Assembly: GCA_033239525.1 (NCBI GenBank) | Contig: BSYO01000038.1 | Coordinates: 5,397,041 to 5,461,040 of the forward strand | Length of the DNA stretch: 64,000 nt | From: Nepenthes gracilis | Lineage: Eukaryota; Streptophyta; Magnoliopsida; Caryophyllales; Nepenthaceae | Reading direction: 5' to 3' | Made by a program: the position numbers and the translations under genes | Notes under the pieces: model-generated | The model's database searches: none | Told to the model about the DNA's origin: nothing | The model's input: the letters and a program-made list of their open reading frames with translations, nothing else | Shown: positions 53,618 to 63,310 of the stretch, piece by piece | How positions within the stretch are numbered: position 1 is the first letter of the stretch | How the letters are laid out: every line of letters begins with the position of its first letter

Positions 53618-56439
53618 AAAAAAAAAAAAATTTTGGGGGTGGGGGTTTCTGCTGCTTTTGAGGCTGCTGGTTTTTTTTGGCCTTGTAGGCTGTGCTTTTC
53701 GCATTTTTTTGCTTCGCTTTGGCTTGGTTGGTAAAAAAAAAAAAATTTGAAAAATTGAGTGGGGGTTATCTTCGCGCTTTTGTGGCTGCTGGCCCTTCTG
53801 GCCCTGCGGGACTTGACGGTTCTGGTTCGGGTTGGTTTTGAAAGAAAAAAAAAAAAGAAGGAAAAATAATAGAGGAAAGAAAAAAAAAAGAGGAAAAAAA
53901 AATAAAACTTCATGTTGTAGTTTCCTGCTCCTTGTAGTTTCCTGGGGAGCTCCTGTTGCTCTTGATGGAGGTTGGTTTGCATTGAGGAGTTGTTGCCCAC
54001 TGGGCCTGATTGTTCTATGTTGGTTGCGCTGATGTCTCTGGTGTAGATGGTTGGGCTCAATTGTCTTAATCATGGGTCTGAAGCTGCTGACGCTTTCCTC
54101 CAGCCGGTTGATGTTTGTATGCCTGCTGAAAGATTCCATGATGCTGTTATCGATAAACACAGGGCGGCTTTGTTGAAGATGGGCAGTCAATGTTGTAGTC
54201 CTATGGCATTGATAGATTAAGTTGTTCTGATTATGTGGATTTTCACTGTCTGTTGTTGGATCCATGGCATGGTTAATATAATGGCTCTGATGGGTTTGGT
54301 AATCTGTTAAAGGTTTGTTGGCTAGATGCTGTTGTTCACTTCTTTGGTGCTGATTGGGTGCTTAATAAAATGGCTGTGAGGCATTGTGGTTGTTGATCTG
54401 TGTGCGTATGAGATGTTGTTAATGCTTCTGATGCATTGAATCAAAATAGAGGTGCTGTTTCATTGAGCTCTCTTGGTGCATCCCTCGGGAGTGGCCTGGT
54501 TACTGTATGATGATGCAAATGGGCTGTAGACAGCCTCTTGCTGCCTGTTGCTTTTAAATTCAATGATAATGGCTGCTGTAGTCCTGCAAACGATTTGGAA
54601 CAGCGATGTGGAAGCTATCTGTGGATTGAATCTGAGTGTTATGTGTTGATGTATTGCTGGTACCTAGATGCTGCTGAACTTGACTCTTGATCCTTCTGGC
54701 GGTTCATAGGTCCTTTCTTTTTATGATTTTCTGGCTGCTTCTTTATATACCAAGGTCTATTGACCTGCAAGGGGCGGTGGCCTGAAGGGGGGTATGGCTG
54801 CGCTGTATTTAACTACAATCTTGTTGGTGCTGCCGGTTGTTGGTGTTGGCGTAAGGTATTCTTGGCGCTGTTTGGCAGAGTCATTGGTGAACCAATGTTA
54901 GTCTGCGACTGATTCTTGGCTTGAATGGGGACGTGTTGATATCCTTGATCTGCTGTCCGGTTGCTACCTATCGATGCGAGATGTGATGTTGATGGTTCCC
55001 TGTGATCCTGGCCTTGATGCTCATTTCTTTGGGTGCTGAAGATCATTGCTTGAATTTTCTTCATCGGTGTTGCTGTGTTTGATTTGATTCGATACTCAGC
55101 ACGCTTGAGCTCCCCTCTTTATTTATTGATGGTTGGCAATGGGTTCTTTGGTCTTTGCCAATTGTTGATGTTAGAGCCTTTGCATCGGTTGGGGTTGCTC
55201 TCGGTCTCGCTGGATTTGCTGGAAATGCTAGAGTTCAGGGTTAAATCTTGATGTATCCCTTTGGGCTGGGATTTTGTAGCTGTTTATCGATTATGCTGTC
55301 CGTTTGCTGCTATGGTTCTTGATTCGAGTTGGTGCCGGCTGCCTGTTTTCTCTTGGGGTTGCTAAAGGTGTTGCTGAATCCTTGGCTCTGTTTTTTGCAC
55401 TTGCTAATGCTGATGCCGGTCTCTTCTAGTCTTTGATCGCTGGATCGGTATCACACGCTTTATTTTTCTGGGTTGCTGCATCATCGGTCTGTAGTAGTAG
55501 TAGCCCGGGCTGTCATTTTTTAGCGATATGCGTACTGGGGTCGTGGATGGGCTTTGACGAATTTCTGGTCGATTCCCAGCCCTGGTGTGCTGCTTGCTGA
55601 ATTTGGGAGCTGCTGCTTTGCTATGGTGTATTCTGGCCCTGATTCTGCAGATTGCATGGCCAAAGGTATGCTGTTGATGGTGTCTGCCATTCTCATCTCG
55701 AGAATGCCATTTGGTTGTTGTGAATGTGGGGAATGGGTTCTCTTTGCTGGTGCGGTTGATATGTGATGTTTGTGTCAGTTGTTGTCCCTTGAAATTTACT
55801 GCTAGCTTATGCTGTTGCAAATTAGTAGTGGTTTGGTTTGGGAGTCCATTTGTTCTGCTGAGGCGGCGGTAGTGATATGGCTGTTCGGGGTCGTTGATGT
55901 CTGCTGCCTAGAGTCCCCTGGCTCCTTCATTGCTAATCTGCATAGCTGCTGCCAAAATGTTGCTGGATGCTCCTGGTTTTTGATTTTCTAGTTTGCCTCT
56001 GGGTGTTGATGTTGATGCTTAGTTCGGTTGCTTCAATGTGTTCTTCGCCCAGTATGCCTCTGATTTTGCTATATCGCCCAGGGCTGCTGTGTGTCGGCAT
56101 GTGAGATGCCAATTCCCTCGATGCGCATTGGTGCTGGTGTCTTGATGCCGTATCCCTTTGGTGTAACTATTGTGCATGATGAGTTTATGTTGAGTTTGCT
56201 GAACGTTATTTTGATAGGTCCCATATTTTGTTGGTCATGTTTGACCTTTTGTCCTCCTAGAGGTATTTTCTATTGTACTTTTTTTACAATTTTCTATTGT
56301 AATAGATGCTCAGGGTATGCCCTAGCGGTTATGTTTTTACTCCAAGTCAAAATACTTGGAGCAAAAACATAGTTTCTGTAATATTTTATTCCCTATAATC
56401 CAAAATACTTACTTACCAAAAAAAAAAAAAAAAAAAAAA
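53618..56439 (+). other. LINE-F 3'UTR
   Basis: Two related modules follow the stop, 53631-53745 and 53746-53856, each beginning with GGGGGTT-like sequence, containing TGCTGCTTTTGAGGCTGCTGG or GGCTGCTGGCCC, and ending in an A-run. Then comes CTG-rich DNA (about 53900-56240), CCTCCTAGAGG (56251-56261), GATGCTCAGGGTATGCCCTA, hairpin and tail. Positions 54340-54540 match LINE-B 7440-7670 on the opposite strand. No domain-bearing ORF. Confidence 0.87.
56331..56370 (+). other. Tail hairpin H16 (LINE-F)
   Basis: Arms ATGTTTTTACTCCAAGT and ACTTGGAGCAAAAACAT, loop CAAAAT. The mid-stem differs from H5/H15 on both sides with pairing largely kept. Confidence 0.9.
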
Positions 56440-57083
56440 GCTGAACCTCATGATTTTCCCCCACAAATGATCAATTGGATCAGTCAGTGCATAACTACAC
56501 CATCATACTCCCTTAATATCAATGGGGAAGCGGTCGGCTTTTTTAAAGGAGGCAAAGGACTCCGCCAAGGTGATCCTCTCTCTCCATATCTATTTGTCCT
56601 TGTTATGGAGGTCCTAAATGGCATTATTGAGCTCAAGGCTAGGCGAGATGATAAGTTCCAATATCATTGGAAGTGTACAAAGACTCAAACTGTCATGCTA
56701 GCGTTTGCTGACGACCTCCTTCTATTCTCACATGTGGATCCCCATTCCACTCAGATCCTTAAGGACTGCCATGATGAATTCCATTTCATTTCGGGTCTCT
56801 CGGCTAACATGAGCAAGAGTGAAATTTTCGTTTGCTCAAAAGACAATTCCCTTCACCACTACATTGCTGGTATCATGGGGTTCAAAGAGGGAAAACTCCC
56901 CATAAGGTACTTGGGAGTCCCTCTGATCACGTCTAGACTCTCAGTAGCAGATTGCAGTTCACTCACGGATAGAATCACCAAAAGGATCACCTCCTGGAAA
57001 AACAGGTGGCTATCTTTAGGTGGGAGGTTGCAACTCGTCGCCTCCATTCTATCGTCCATTCACATTTATTGGGCCTCAATTTT
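56440..57083 (+). pseudogene. LINE-G ORF2, RT palm to connection
   Basis: Reading continues from 47788 in the same protein: DFPPQMINWISQCITTPSYS, GKGLRQGDPLSPYLF, LAFADDLLLFSH (motif C, 56704-56715), SANMSKSEIFVCSKD, KLPIRYLGVPLITSRL, KNRWLSLGGRLQLVASILSS, IHIYWASIF. It stops at n1. The RT catalytic box is intact. Confidence 0.94.
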
Positions 57084-57140
57084 TTTTTTGGTAAGTAAGT
57101 GTGTATTTTGGATTTAACGGGAGAAAATTACAAAAGAATT

Positions 57141-57180
57141 ATGTAGTAACTCCAAGTTTTTTGACTTGGAGTTAGAACAT
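57141..57180 (-). other. Tail hairpin H17 (n1)
   Basis: Plus-strand arms ATGTAGTAACTCCAAGT and ACTTGGAGTTAGAACAT, loop TTTTTG. Confidence 0.9.
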
Positions 57181-59044
57181 AAAATGTTAGGGCATACCCC
57201 GAGCAACTTGTACATCATAGTAAACCTCAAAAAACCCCTAGATTAGCGATTTAACAGAGTAGAAAATGAACATAGTCATTATACAACATCTAATACAAAA
57301 TCAGTTGCTCCCGAGACGAATTGATCAACACATCCGGTCAGCCCGCAGCAACATACAGCAGCCAAACAATGCTGGTTACAGCAACGCAGCAGCCCCAGTA
57401 TTCCACCAAAGGCACCAGCAGCCATCCATCTTGGGGATCACCATGAGCTGATCCAAAATAGAGAACCCATTCAGGGCTCACCAACCAGCCCAGCGCAAAT
57501 CAGCAGGGAAAACCACCCCAGCCAAAGCAGAGAACCCATTCTAGGGGATCACCACAGAAGGCAGTAGCTGAATCCCTCATTTGCAGGAACCCATCATGCT
57601 CAAACAGCAGAGCATGGCCCAGCCAAAGGAGAAATCAACCGGATAGGCATCAAAACTTCCACCCAGATTCAGCACAATTCCAGCAAAAAGAACATCCAAA
57701 AATCAGGATGTAATTCAAATGGAAAAACCAGCAGCTCCAAAAAAAAACCTGCAACACTCCAGACCCGAAGGCCAGCAATGCACGCATCAGGAAGCAACAC
57801 CAGCAACACAGCTGATTCCACAACCAGCAAAGAGAACACCTGCCTACAACCGGTAGGCAAATTTGCTTCCAGCAAATAACAAAGGCCGACTGCAACCCAC
57901 TCCAACAGATAGCATCATCAACCAAAAGGCGCCCTGCCAAAGGGCCAAAATTCAGCACAGCAGGCCATAGAACAGCCTCCGAATGCAGCTACAAACCGAA
58001 TGTAATTTTGCATCAGCAAGGAAATATGCAACAGCAACTGATTCCAGGCCAAAGACCCAATACTGGCACTGCCCAGTCTACTGGAGCACAACCACTATTC
58101 CATCAGCAACATCAGCATCTAACTCAGCACACAGGATCGAGAGTATGCATATCAGCACACCAATTGGGCCGGAGATTAAGGCCAAAATCCATCAAATCAG
58201 CAGCTGCATTCACAGCTGCACGTATAACCATCCAAATGCACTTCTGCTGCAGCAGGTCAGATGATTCATATCTGTTGCAAGCAACAGCAACTACAAACTG
58301 GCTATATTAGCCAGAGATAACAGCAGGTAGAGAGCCAGCCACAACCGACCCAACTGCCGACCAAAAACAGCAGAGCTGCCCAATTCCAACAAACAATTAA
58401 ACCAGACCAGTAGATAGCATTCCCAACCATCTACATCAACTCAACAAGTATTGCAAAAACGAGCATAGCATCGAACCACATACTCACCTTCTGCCTGCAA
58501 ACATTGGCCAGCCACAATTTGGCAGAATTTGCCAGACACCGAAGGCCAATTACCAATTGACAGGAAAGCAATCCAATGGATTACAATAAGGGCATCACCT
58601 CAAACAGGAAAGGCATTCAGCAACCATAGGGAACCATAGCCATCTGCTCAGCCCTCAACCGTAGTTTCCACATCCTTAAGCAAAAATGGGAAAAAACAGC
58701 CCGAGTAGAAAGAGCAGCACCAAGGAACATACGGCTGCATCACACCTTCGAGCTGAGACAACAACCCACAGGAAATTGTTGCCAAGCAACAACTTCAACA
58801 AACTGGCAGAGTTAGCCAGACACAAGCATTCCAATGGAATGCAACACAGACGCCATAATAGCAAAGACTCGGACAGAACAATACCTCACTCAAGAAGAGC
58901 ATTCAAGAAGCAGAGCCTTGGACCACATCCAGTCGAGACGAGGCTAGCAAAGGATGCAACACGGGCCAGCAAATCCGAGGCGCACACCGGGGATACAAAG
59001 AAGCTCTCAGGAGAGAGAAACGAGGGCTCAAAGGACGAGCGCCA

Positions 59045-59263
59045 TCACACTCTCAGGGGCCATAGGACCCCAGCCACGAAATCTACAACCGAAGGAGAAC
59101 CTTCGCCCCAAATCAGAAGACGAGAAGAGAACTCCAACACACAGGAAGCTTCAAAAGCATCGAAGGTGCCGAGACCGACAACCCCGAGAATGGAGACGGA
59201 AGGGTGAAGACGAGGAGCCGGGTGAGGGTGGGGTGCCGGGCAAGCATCCGGGTGGCCGGCCAT
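59045..59263 (-). CDS. Short leader ORF of n1 (MAGHPD..., about 72 codons)
   Basis: The start context GCCATGG is the same as in the ORF1 starts of elements a and b. The peptide is Pro/His-rich at first (ACPAPHPHPAPRLHPS), then hydrophobic (ILGVVGLGTF), and ends WPLRV. I recognise no family. It may be only the residue of ORF1 after internal deletion; translation is unproven. Confidence 0.35.
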   Translation of the reverse strand: MAGHPDACPAPHPHPAPRLHPSVSILGVVGLGTFDAFEASCVLEFSSRLLIWGEGSPSVVDFVAGVLWPLRV

Positions 59264-59433
59264 GGCAGGCACCGAGGCCGCCGGCACCCAAGACGGAACC
59301 GCCGAGGACGACGCCGGGCAGATTCAAAATTCAAACGAATTTTGAAAACCTAGAGAGGGACGAGAGTTTCTCTCTCTAACCTTGTATCCTCAACGTAGGT
59401 TTAAAGTTTTTTTTTTTTGGTTTCGTGGAACTC

Positions 59434-59663
59434 ATTGGGCCTCAATTTTCATTCTGTCCAAGTCTACTCTCAATGCAATCGATAGCCTCTTACGCCATTT
59501 CTATGGAATGGCCCATCAAGTGATCGGACTAATGTAAAGGTAGCTTGGGACGTTATTTGCTACCCTAAGTCTGAAGGTGGTTCGGGCATTAAGAACCTGA
59601 TGGCTCAGAATAAAGCTCTTATCTGTAAGCTTCTCTAGCGCATCATTTCTAAAGACCCTAACT
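59434..59663 (+). pseudogene. LINE-G ORF2, connection region fragment
   Basis: Continues after n1: FILSKSTLNAIDSLLRH, then frameshifted text corresponding to WNGS...VAWDVICYPKSEGG and LGIKNLMAQNKALICKLLWR, down to SKDPNS at 59660. A TAG replaces a Trp codon near 59636. Another insertion follows; the zf-RVT end is not in the window. Confidence 0.88.
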
Positions 59664-59847
59664 CTTTTTTTTTAGTAAGTAATTAATTGCATTAAATATT
59701 TAATAAAATGTACACAGCAGCTATATTCTTTACCAAGTGTTTTGCCGACTTGGGTAAGGAAACATAGAAACAAGGAGACCCCTAGGCCATGGCGAACATC
59801 ATTAATAAAAAATTACATAATCGGAATCGGCGTTAGAAACGCAAACA
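59664..59847 (-). mobile_element. Tail-only insertion of the AT-linker subfamily (about 184 bp)
   Basis: It begins T9 then AGTAAGTAATTAATTGCATT, a changed tail start. The hairpin at 59726-59762 has arms TTCTTTACCAAGT and ACTTGGGTAAGGAA, different in sequence from most copies yet still paired, with a 9-base loop. The body ends at about 59847 where element c starts. TSD not found. Confidence 0.75.
59726..59762 (-). other. Tail hairpin H18 (variant subfamily)
   Basis: Plus-strand arms TTCTTTACCAAGT and ACTTGGGTAAGGAA, loop of 9. The TTACC/GGTAA core replaces the usual TCTCC/GGAGA. Confidence 0.88.
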
Positions 59848-59905
59848 TTTTTTTTTTTTGGTAAGTAAGTATTTTGGATTTATGGGAGAAAAATTTACAG
59901 ATTCG

Positions 59906-59944
59906 ATGTTTTAACTTCGAGTATTTTAACTTGGAGTAAAACAT
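59906..59944 (-). other. Tail hairpin H19 (element c)
   Basis: Plus-strand arms ATGTTTTAACTTCGAGT and ACTTGGAGTAAAACAT, loop ATTTTA. Confidence 0.88.
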
Positions 59945-60918
59945 AACCCGCTGGGGCATACCCCGAGCGACAAGTACATCCGGGAGTACAAAACAGACCT
60001 CTAGGAGGCCAACATTTCTACGGAACCTATAGAAAATGAAGAATATTACATTACAAAACAGCCGGTGCTATAAAGCCCCGCAGCAACATAGAAGATCCCC
60101 AATCCATGTAATCTACATAGCTAGAGAATCTACATCAACAACCAAGTCACCAATATGATCCAGGTTAGCATATCCAGGTCACCCAGATCAGCACCGGCAG
60201 CCAAGAGAATCACCAGGCATTGTACTCCTCCAGCAGCAAAACAGCAGCCTCCAGCTTACCAGACGGTTGTCCATACTTTGCAACCGGAACTTCAGAAGCT
60301 CCATACAGCAGGTCACCAACCCACATATATATCATCAGAGCATCAGCATCAAGAATCCAAAAAATCAGCATCACACAGCAATACACCACACCGTTACAGT
60401 GTCAGCAAAAGCTAGCAGTAGCTGCATCTTACAGCCAGCGTCCGCCAAGCATGCAATTGAAGACAGCATGGTATATTTACAGCCATCACCAGCATCAGCA
60501 AGTGACAGGTCAGCACCCATCATTGCAATAAGGCAGTACCCTTACTACTTTTTATCAGCAGCTGCTTTTCACAGCAATTTCAGAAACAATTAGCATCCAA
60601 ATTCCAATACGTGGCCACAGGTGCTGCTCGCAAATACCAACCAGCAGCATCACACCAGGTGGGATCAGCACCAAAATGAGAAGGGAACAGGCATCCACTG
60701 AACCACATAAACCATATTGGCACGAAAGCGGCATCCACATCATGCCTAACATATTCGCTGGAAGAAAAACCAACAAATCAGCAGCCTCAATCCAGAGAAC
60801 CAGAAGAACAAATCCTTTGTCACCAGGCAGAACTAGCTAACCCACGACCCCCAGCCCCCCATCAGGTGCACAGCCCACATCTGGGGCGGGACGCAATACA
60901 GTCAGCAGCATTCATCCT

Positions 60919-60954
60919 AGCTTACCAAAAAAAAAAATGCTTACCAAAAAAATG
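60919..60954 (+). mobile_element. Two adjacent tail-only micro-insertions (M7)
   Basis: CTTACC-A11 is followed at once by TGCTTACC-A7, on the strand opposite to element c. GCATTCATCC before and GCTTCATCC after may be a diverged TSD. One insertion probably targeted the other. Confidence 0.65.
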
Positions 60955-61736
60955 GAAGCTTCATCCAGTAGACCACCATGGCCACCCAAGTTCCATTCGT
61001 TGACAACTGAACCCACCTACCACAGTCCAGAGCACTCCTGCTTCAGCAATCCAATTATGGCAGCAGAACCATAGCAGAGCTACACAGCATAATCAGCAAA
61101 TGAGTGGGACATGGAAGTACAGCACCAGCCACACACATGGAAAATTGGCATGAGCATACAACACCAGACCAGCCAAGAGGCATCCACAGCATTCCAGTTT
61201 CTATTTGTTGCTACAAATTCAATTACACATCCATCAGCAAACATCAGGCCACAGCTGATGTGTGGAACAACAGAATCAGCTGGCCCACATAATCCAGTAG
61301 AACAAAGATAGCAGCAGGGTTCACATCTTATCAGAACCTGCTATTGGATCACTATAGCCACATAGGCATCCCCATCACCAAAAACCACGACTCCGGGCTA
61401 CCACAAAAAGGATTCAGCAGCCATTCCAGCAGTGGCCCCAGCCCACAAGACAGCCGGACAGTTCCATTTCATCCAGAAAAGACAAGGACCACAACCACAT
61501 CCTGCCTACGGCATTAAAAAGCCACCCACAGGCTTAATAACCAGCAAGAACCAGGCAAAAACAACCCCAGCACAGGGTCAATTCACCTCTGGCATGCAGC
61601 AGCATCCAACAGCCCAGAATACCAAAATAACCTCCAAGCACAATTTTTATACGCTTTATTCAACCAAAAAAAACACCGAAACAAACCAAGGTCCCATAAT
61701 CAAGACCCACACAAAAAAAAACCCAGCATCAAAGTC

Positions 61737-63280
61737 CTAAGAGGCAGAGGCACCTCTGGACTTCTTAGTGGCAGACTTTTTCTTTTTCCTGGACATAGGA
61801 GTTTTCCAATTAGCCTCCATGCCCCTCAATTCTTCTACCGAAGAGGAAATTGGGGAATATTGCTTAGTAATCCTCTTGATAGAGCTGGGGGTAAGCATAA
61901 ATTCATCTAAATCGATATTATGATGTAGAGATTCGGCATCCAGAGAATTAGGATCCAAATCATCCATCTGCAAATCCAGGTAGCCATCCGCACATCTAGA
62001 GTCATCCGGATGGCATAATTGATGCGCACTCTCAGCTGAAGAAGCACTCTCAATCTGGCTTCTGTCGACAGGACCCAAAAGAGAGTGGAGCGCATCCTGG
62101 TCCGAGGCCTGGGAAGGGCCAACCAAGCATACATGATCTTCCTTAAACTCCAAAGCAGAGAAATCACAGGAGGGAGGTCCATGAACAGGGGAGCGGGTAA
62201 AAAACTTCATGGAAGTCTTAGTTACCATACCAATGTTTGAGGGGCCGGGTTCAGTGGGAACAGCCCCATTTGGTGAATTACTTACGCAACAACCACTACA
62301 GCCATCAACAGCATTAGGAAGGGGGGGAGGCATGGCATCCTCGACCACTATACAAGGTAATTTATCAGAGTTACCAACGGCACCGTTTGGAGGCATAGAT
62401 AATTGGTCACCAGACTCCACATTAATGACAGGACCAGTTGCTTCAATAGGAACGGGATACCTTACATTGTCACTGAGGACAGGAGCGACAGGGGTTGAAC
62501 CAAGTTGCTCAGGATGAGAAGAACCAGGAGCAGACTTGGACCGGCATCTTGTCTCCAAGTGACCAATTTGTTGGCAACGAGGACAACGGGTTGGCTTCCA
62601 GCTATATGCCACACTCACCGTAACAATTTCAGCAGAAGCAGAGCAGGTTTGAATAGCGATGGAGTTGGGGAACGGCCCGTCCACACCAACTTCAACACAC
62701 ATCTTAGCAAAGGAGAGATTCTCCATACGAGCCGTCTTGGGATCAATCTGAAGAGGGATTCCAACCGCACTAGCTAACCAGCTTAGTCCATCGGGAGACC
62801 ACAGTTCGAGCGGAATGTTCGACATTTTAATCCAGATTGGAAAGCTTTTGTGTTCTTCTTTGGACAAATCCATGCCTGGCAGCCAACGTTTGAGAAAGAT
62901 TGCTTTGCCAGAAAATACCCATGGGCCGGCGCATAAGCATTTCTTCATCATTTCTTCAGATGGGAAACGAAAGAAGAAAAATCCTCCTTCGTTGCCGGCG
63001 GCTTGCTTGAGACCGAATCGAGCCCAAAGCTTCATAGCAATTGCCTTAACAGCCGTGAAGTGGGGGGGTGAATTAAGGAAATAGCCGACTAGGGTATGGC
63101 CCCAGTAATATTTCCTTGCTCGATGACCTTTGGCGGGGGAGACAGTGCGCCATCAGAGGACGAAGAAGGCTGTTGAGGGAAGAACTGCAGTTCTGGGCTA
63201 CACCCAGAACCGTCCTTCTTGACTACATCGACCCATGAGTGGGGGGGGCAAGGACATCGCCAGATTTGCGGTGGCAAGGA
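61737..63280 (-). pseudogene. ORF1 of element c: DUF4283 plus CCHC knuckle and C-terminal module
   Basis: The 432-codon frame from 63035 to the TAG at 61737-61739 contains most of DUF4283 (MKLWARFGLKQAAGN, FFFFRFPSEEMMKKCLCAGP, HKSFPIWIKMSNIPLELW, GLSWLASAVGIPLQID, KMCVEVG). It is followed by VAYSWKPTRCPRCQQIGHLE and TRC: a CCHC zinc knuckle (C-x2-C-x4-H-x4-C, nt 62544-62585). No other ORF1 in the window has one at this place. The C-terminal module is LDEFMLTPSSIKRITKQYSP, ELRGMEANWK, SRKKKKSATKKSRGASAS. A one-base deletion near 63100 separates the upstream part (SWVDVVKKDGSGCSPELQFF, PPPKVIEQGNIT) from the main frame. The start is missing by 5' truncation. Confidence 0.92.
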
Positions 63281-63310
63281 CATTCCCAGCAAATTGGGTG
63301 GGCTGGGATC

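Larger units (their letters stand above)
47789..56439 (+). mobile_element. LINE-F, near full-length LINE (8.65 kb), slight 5' truncation
   Basis: It contains ORF1 (from about codon 35), ORF2, two A-run-ended modules, about 2.4 kb of CTG-rich 3'UTR, the tail with hairpin 56331-56370 and ACTTACTTACC-A22 (56418-56439). The 5' end lacks the leader and start codon: it starts at the sequence matching PPFPRxATPWP of LINE-E ORF1. No TSD is found. LINE-G loses about 30 bp between KAYD and the Leu-Met-Asn-Phe-Pro-Pro codons, so insertion came with a small target deletion. Confidence 0.9.
57084..59433 (-). mobile_element. ORF-less element n1 (2.35 kb), complete, with TSD
   Basis: TSD ATTGGGCCTCAATTTT (57068-57083, 59434-59449). 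On the minus strand: a 5' leader with AGAGAGAGAAACTCTC and AATTCGTTTGAATTTTGAAT (about 59325-59380); ATG at 59263 in the palindrome GCCTGCCATGGCCGGC, followed by a frame of about 70 codons (MAGHPDACPAPHPHPAP) without known domains; a CTG-rich body; hairpin 57141-57180; tail and poly(A). The start MAGH matches the ORF1 start of element a, then similarity ends. It is best described as an internally deleted LINE that keeps both ends. Confidence 0.92.
59848..63280 (-). mobile_element. ORF1-only element c
   Basis: Poly(T) at 59848-59859, hairpin 59906-59944, CAG-rich (plus strand) 3'UTR to 61736, then ORF1 from 61737 to about 63280. The ORF1 stop passes straight into 3'UTR with no ORF2. The element is 5'-truncated within ORF1. 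A pair of tail-only insertions lies at about 60919-60954. TSD unresolved. Confidence 0.87.
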
